NCBI RefSeq assembly: GCF_034347425.1
Contig: NZ_CP133779.1
Location: 186,001 to 250,000, forward strand
Direction of reading: 5' to 3'
Length of the DNA stretch: 64,000 nt
Origin: Undibacterium sp. CCC3.4
GTDB taxonomy: Bacteria; Pseudomonadota; Gammaproteobacteria; Burkholderiales; Burkholderiaceae_D
Shown: piece after piece, positions 62,635 to 64,000 of the stretch
How positions within the stretch are numbered: position 1 is the stretch's first letter
How the letters are laid out: every line of letters starts with the position of its first letter
Made by a program: the position numbers and the translations under genes
Notes under the pieces: generated by a model
Database searches by the model: none
What the model was told of the DNA's origin: nothing
The model's input: only the letters and a program-made list of their open reading frames with translations

Positions 62635-64000
62635 ATGATGCCTACCCTGCCCGCCTCGTCCGCTGCGTTGACCACGCCCAGTATCCTGATGGCGTCGAAT
62701 TTTCTGCAGCGCTGGCTACAAGCCGCACCAGATCGGGCGGCAAGTTTAGCCGAATACTCCAGATTATCCTTGAGCCCGACTATTTTTGCTCAGATTTTAC
62801 AAAAAGATATATCCCAGGGCGCCACACTCAACCAGGCTATGCGCCGTTTGCGCAATCTGCTGGTGTGCTGTCTGATACGGCGTGATCTCGAAGGCGCGGC
62901 GGATTTACGTGAGGTAATGATAACAATCAGCGACTTCGCTGATTTTGTAGTCAGCCAGCATCTCGCTGCCCTCAGCAGTGAAATGCAAAGCTTACACGGT
63001 AAGCCTGTCGGTGCCGACAGCGGCAAAGAACAGCAACTGATCGTGCTGGGCATGGGCAAGCTCGGTGGCCGCGAATTGAATGTCTCCTCCGATATCGATC
63101 TGATTTTTTGCTATGCCGAAGACGGCGATACCGCTGCTGGCGAGGGACAGCGCGGCTTATCGAACCATGAGTACTTCAACCGCCTCGGTAAAAAACTGAT
63201 CGCCGCGATTTCCGAAGTGACGGCCGACGGTTTCAGCTTTCGGGTCGATATGGCGCTGCGTCCCAATGGTGGCTCCGGTCCGCTGGTAGCGAGCTTCGGC
63301 ATGGTCGAGGAATATTTTTTGATACAGGGACGCGAATGGGAACGTTACGCTTGGGTCAAAGCGCGTGCCTTGACCGGGTCAGCCGACGACATCGCCGCGC
63401 TGGAAAAAATCATCGTCCCGTTTGTGTATCGCCGCTACCTCGACTACGGTGCCATCGATTCCTTGCGTGCCATGCACGGACAAATCCGCGCCGAAGTGGT
63501 GCGTCAAGAAACCCGTCATCCGGAACGCAGCAATAATGTCAAACTCGGCCGTGGCGGCATTCGTGAAGTCGAATTTCTGGCCCAAGTATTTCAACTCATA
63601 CGCGGCGGCCGCGATCTCAGCCTGCGCGACCGCGCCACCTGCGCCACCTTGCACACCTTGGCTGACAAAGGCACCCTCGACAGCGACATGGTGCAGCAAC
63701 TATTACAATCCTACACCTTTCTGCGCAATCTCGAACACCGCTTGCAATACCTCAACGATGCGCAAACCCATACCTTCCCAGTCGCACCTGGCGATCAACA
63801 ACAAATTGCCGTCATGATGGGCTGTGCCGATGTCGCGCAATTGTTGGCACAATTACAGCCGCATCGCGCCTTGGTCGCCGAACAATTCGACGCGATTTTC
63901 GGCGCTAAGGCCAGCAACGAAGCAGAAAGCGAACAAATCGTACTGGCCGCCAATCTGTCAACACCCGAGCAACAAGAGATTCTGAGCACCCAATTGGCAG
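62635..64000 (+). CDS. glnE: Bifunctional glutamine synthetase adenylyltransferase/deadenylase, 5' part
   Basis: 455 codons from the first of two adjacent ATGs, open to the window end. It matches the N-terminal adenylyl-removing half of GlnE: RRDLEGAADLREVMITISDF, the nucleotidyltransferase motif LGMGKLGGRELNVSSDIDLI with paired Asp residues, MALRPNGGSGPLV, WERYAWVKARALTG, and KLGRGGIREVEFLAQVFQLI. The full protein is about 930 residues, so half is missing here. GlnE adjusts GlnA activity to nitrogen supply through PII. Confidence 0.95.
   Translation, partial: MMPTLPASSAALTTPSILMASNFLQRWLQAAPDRAASLAEYSRLSLSPTIFAQILQKDISQGATLNQAMRRLRNLLVCCLIRRDLEGAADLREVMITISDFADFVVSQHLAALSSEMQSLHGKPVGADSGKEQQLIVLGMGKLGGRELNVSSDIDLIFCYAEDGDTAAGEGQRGLSNHEYFNRLGKKLIAAISEVTADGFSFRVDMALRPNGGSGPLVASFGMVEEYFLIQGREWERYAWVKARALTGSADDIAALEKIIVPFVYRRYLDYGAIDSLRAMHGQIRAEVVRQETRHPERSNNVKLGRGGIREVEFLAQVFQLIRGGRDLSLRDRATCATLHTLADKGTLDSDMVQQLLQSYTFLRNLEHRLQYLNDAQTHTFPVAPGDQQQIAVMMGCADVAQLLAQLQPHRALVAEQFDAIFGAKASNEAESEQIVLAANLSTPEQQEILSTQLA

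Noticed and set aside
1..64000. CRISPR arrays, rRNA genes, prophage blocks
   Set aside because: No regularly spaced direct repeats, rRNA-like sequence or phage structural genes were seen anywhere in the window.

Overview
The window reads as a contiguous chromosome segment of a betaproteobacterium, most likely Burkholderiales and probably Oxalobacteraceae-like. The reasons are moderate GC, a class I PHA synthase plus a phasin with a histone-like tail, an MsbA/WaaF/WaaL lipopolysaccharide block next to dnaE, a bcsD-type cellulose operon, and glnE/yhdP/nitrilase/tldD in their usual betaproteobacterial order. The genus cannot be fixed from sequence reading alone. All identifications come from motif and family recognition; no searches were run.

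Left part (1-13 kb). A long minus-strand cluster runs tolC-like > hlyD-like > double ABC ATPase > two ABC-2 permeases > fabI-like > MaoC/phosphotransacetylase fusion > ackA (cut by the window edge). It is a tripartite ABC exporter leading into acyl-CoA/acyl-phosphate enzymes. A PHA synthase is divergently transcribed from the same start region. Next comes a PAS-GGDEF protein whose periplasmic sensor half looks beheaded, then a Crp/Fnr regulator.

13-24 kb. waaF, msbA, waaL and dnaE are all on the minus strand; glnS and a small secreted DUF3617 protein are on the plus strand.

24-33 kb. Small accessory genes: a glutaredoxin-like protein, a glycine-zipper protein, an ATP-grasp protein divergent from an MFS transporter, and a toxin-antitoxin pair next to a Tn3-family terminal inverted repeat that cuts into the end of mazG. 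These are followed by the Ala/Lys-rich phasin and a three-gene unit of a Cys-rich CCAAK-repeat secreted peptide, an unknown 237-aa protein and a secreted YHS protein.

33-43 kb. A PAS/LuxR regulator with a perfect 24-bp palindrome upstream, an RsbQ-like hydrolase paired with a PAS-PAS-PAS-GGDEF protein, tRNA-Arg(CCT), uup, murB, yajQ, a retropepsin-like protease, a 239-bp MITE-like element and aroG.

43-56 kb. A bacterial cellulose operon, bcsD-bcsP-bcsQ-bcsAB-bcsC-TPR, in which bcsA and bcsB form one 1516-codon frame. A second bcsQ-like gene lies upstream. With the two GGDEF proteins, the PilZ domain in BcsA and YajQ, the window is rich in possible c-di-GMP signalling parts.

56-64 kb. tldD, a nitrilase-family amidase, the giant AsmA-like yhdP, and the 5' part of glnE on the plus strand, running off the window end.
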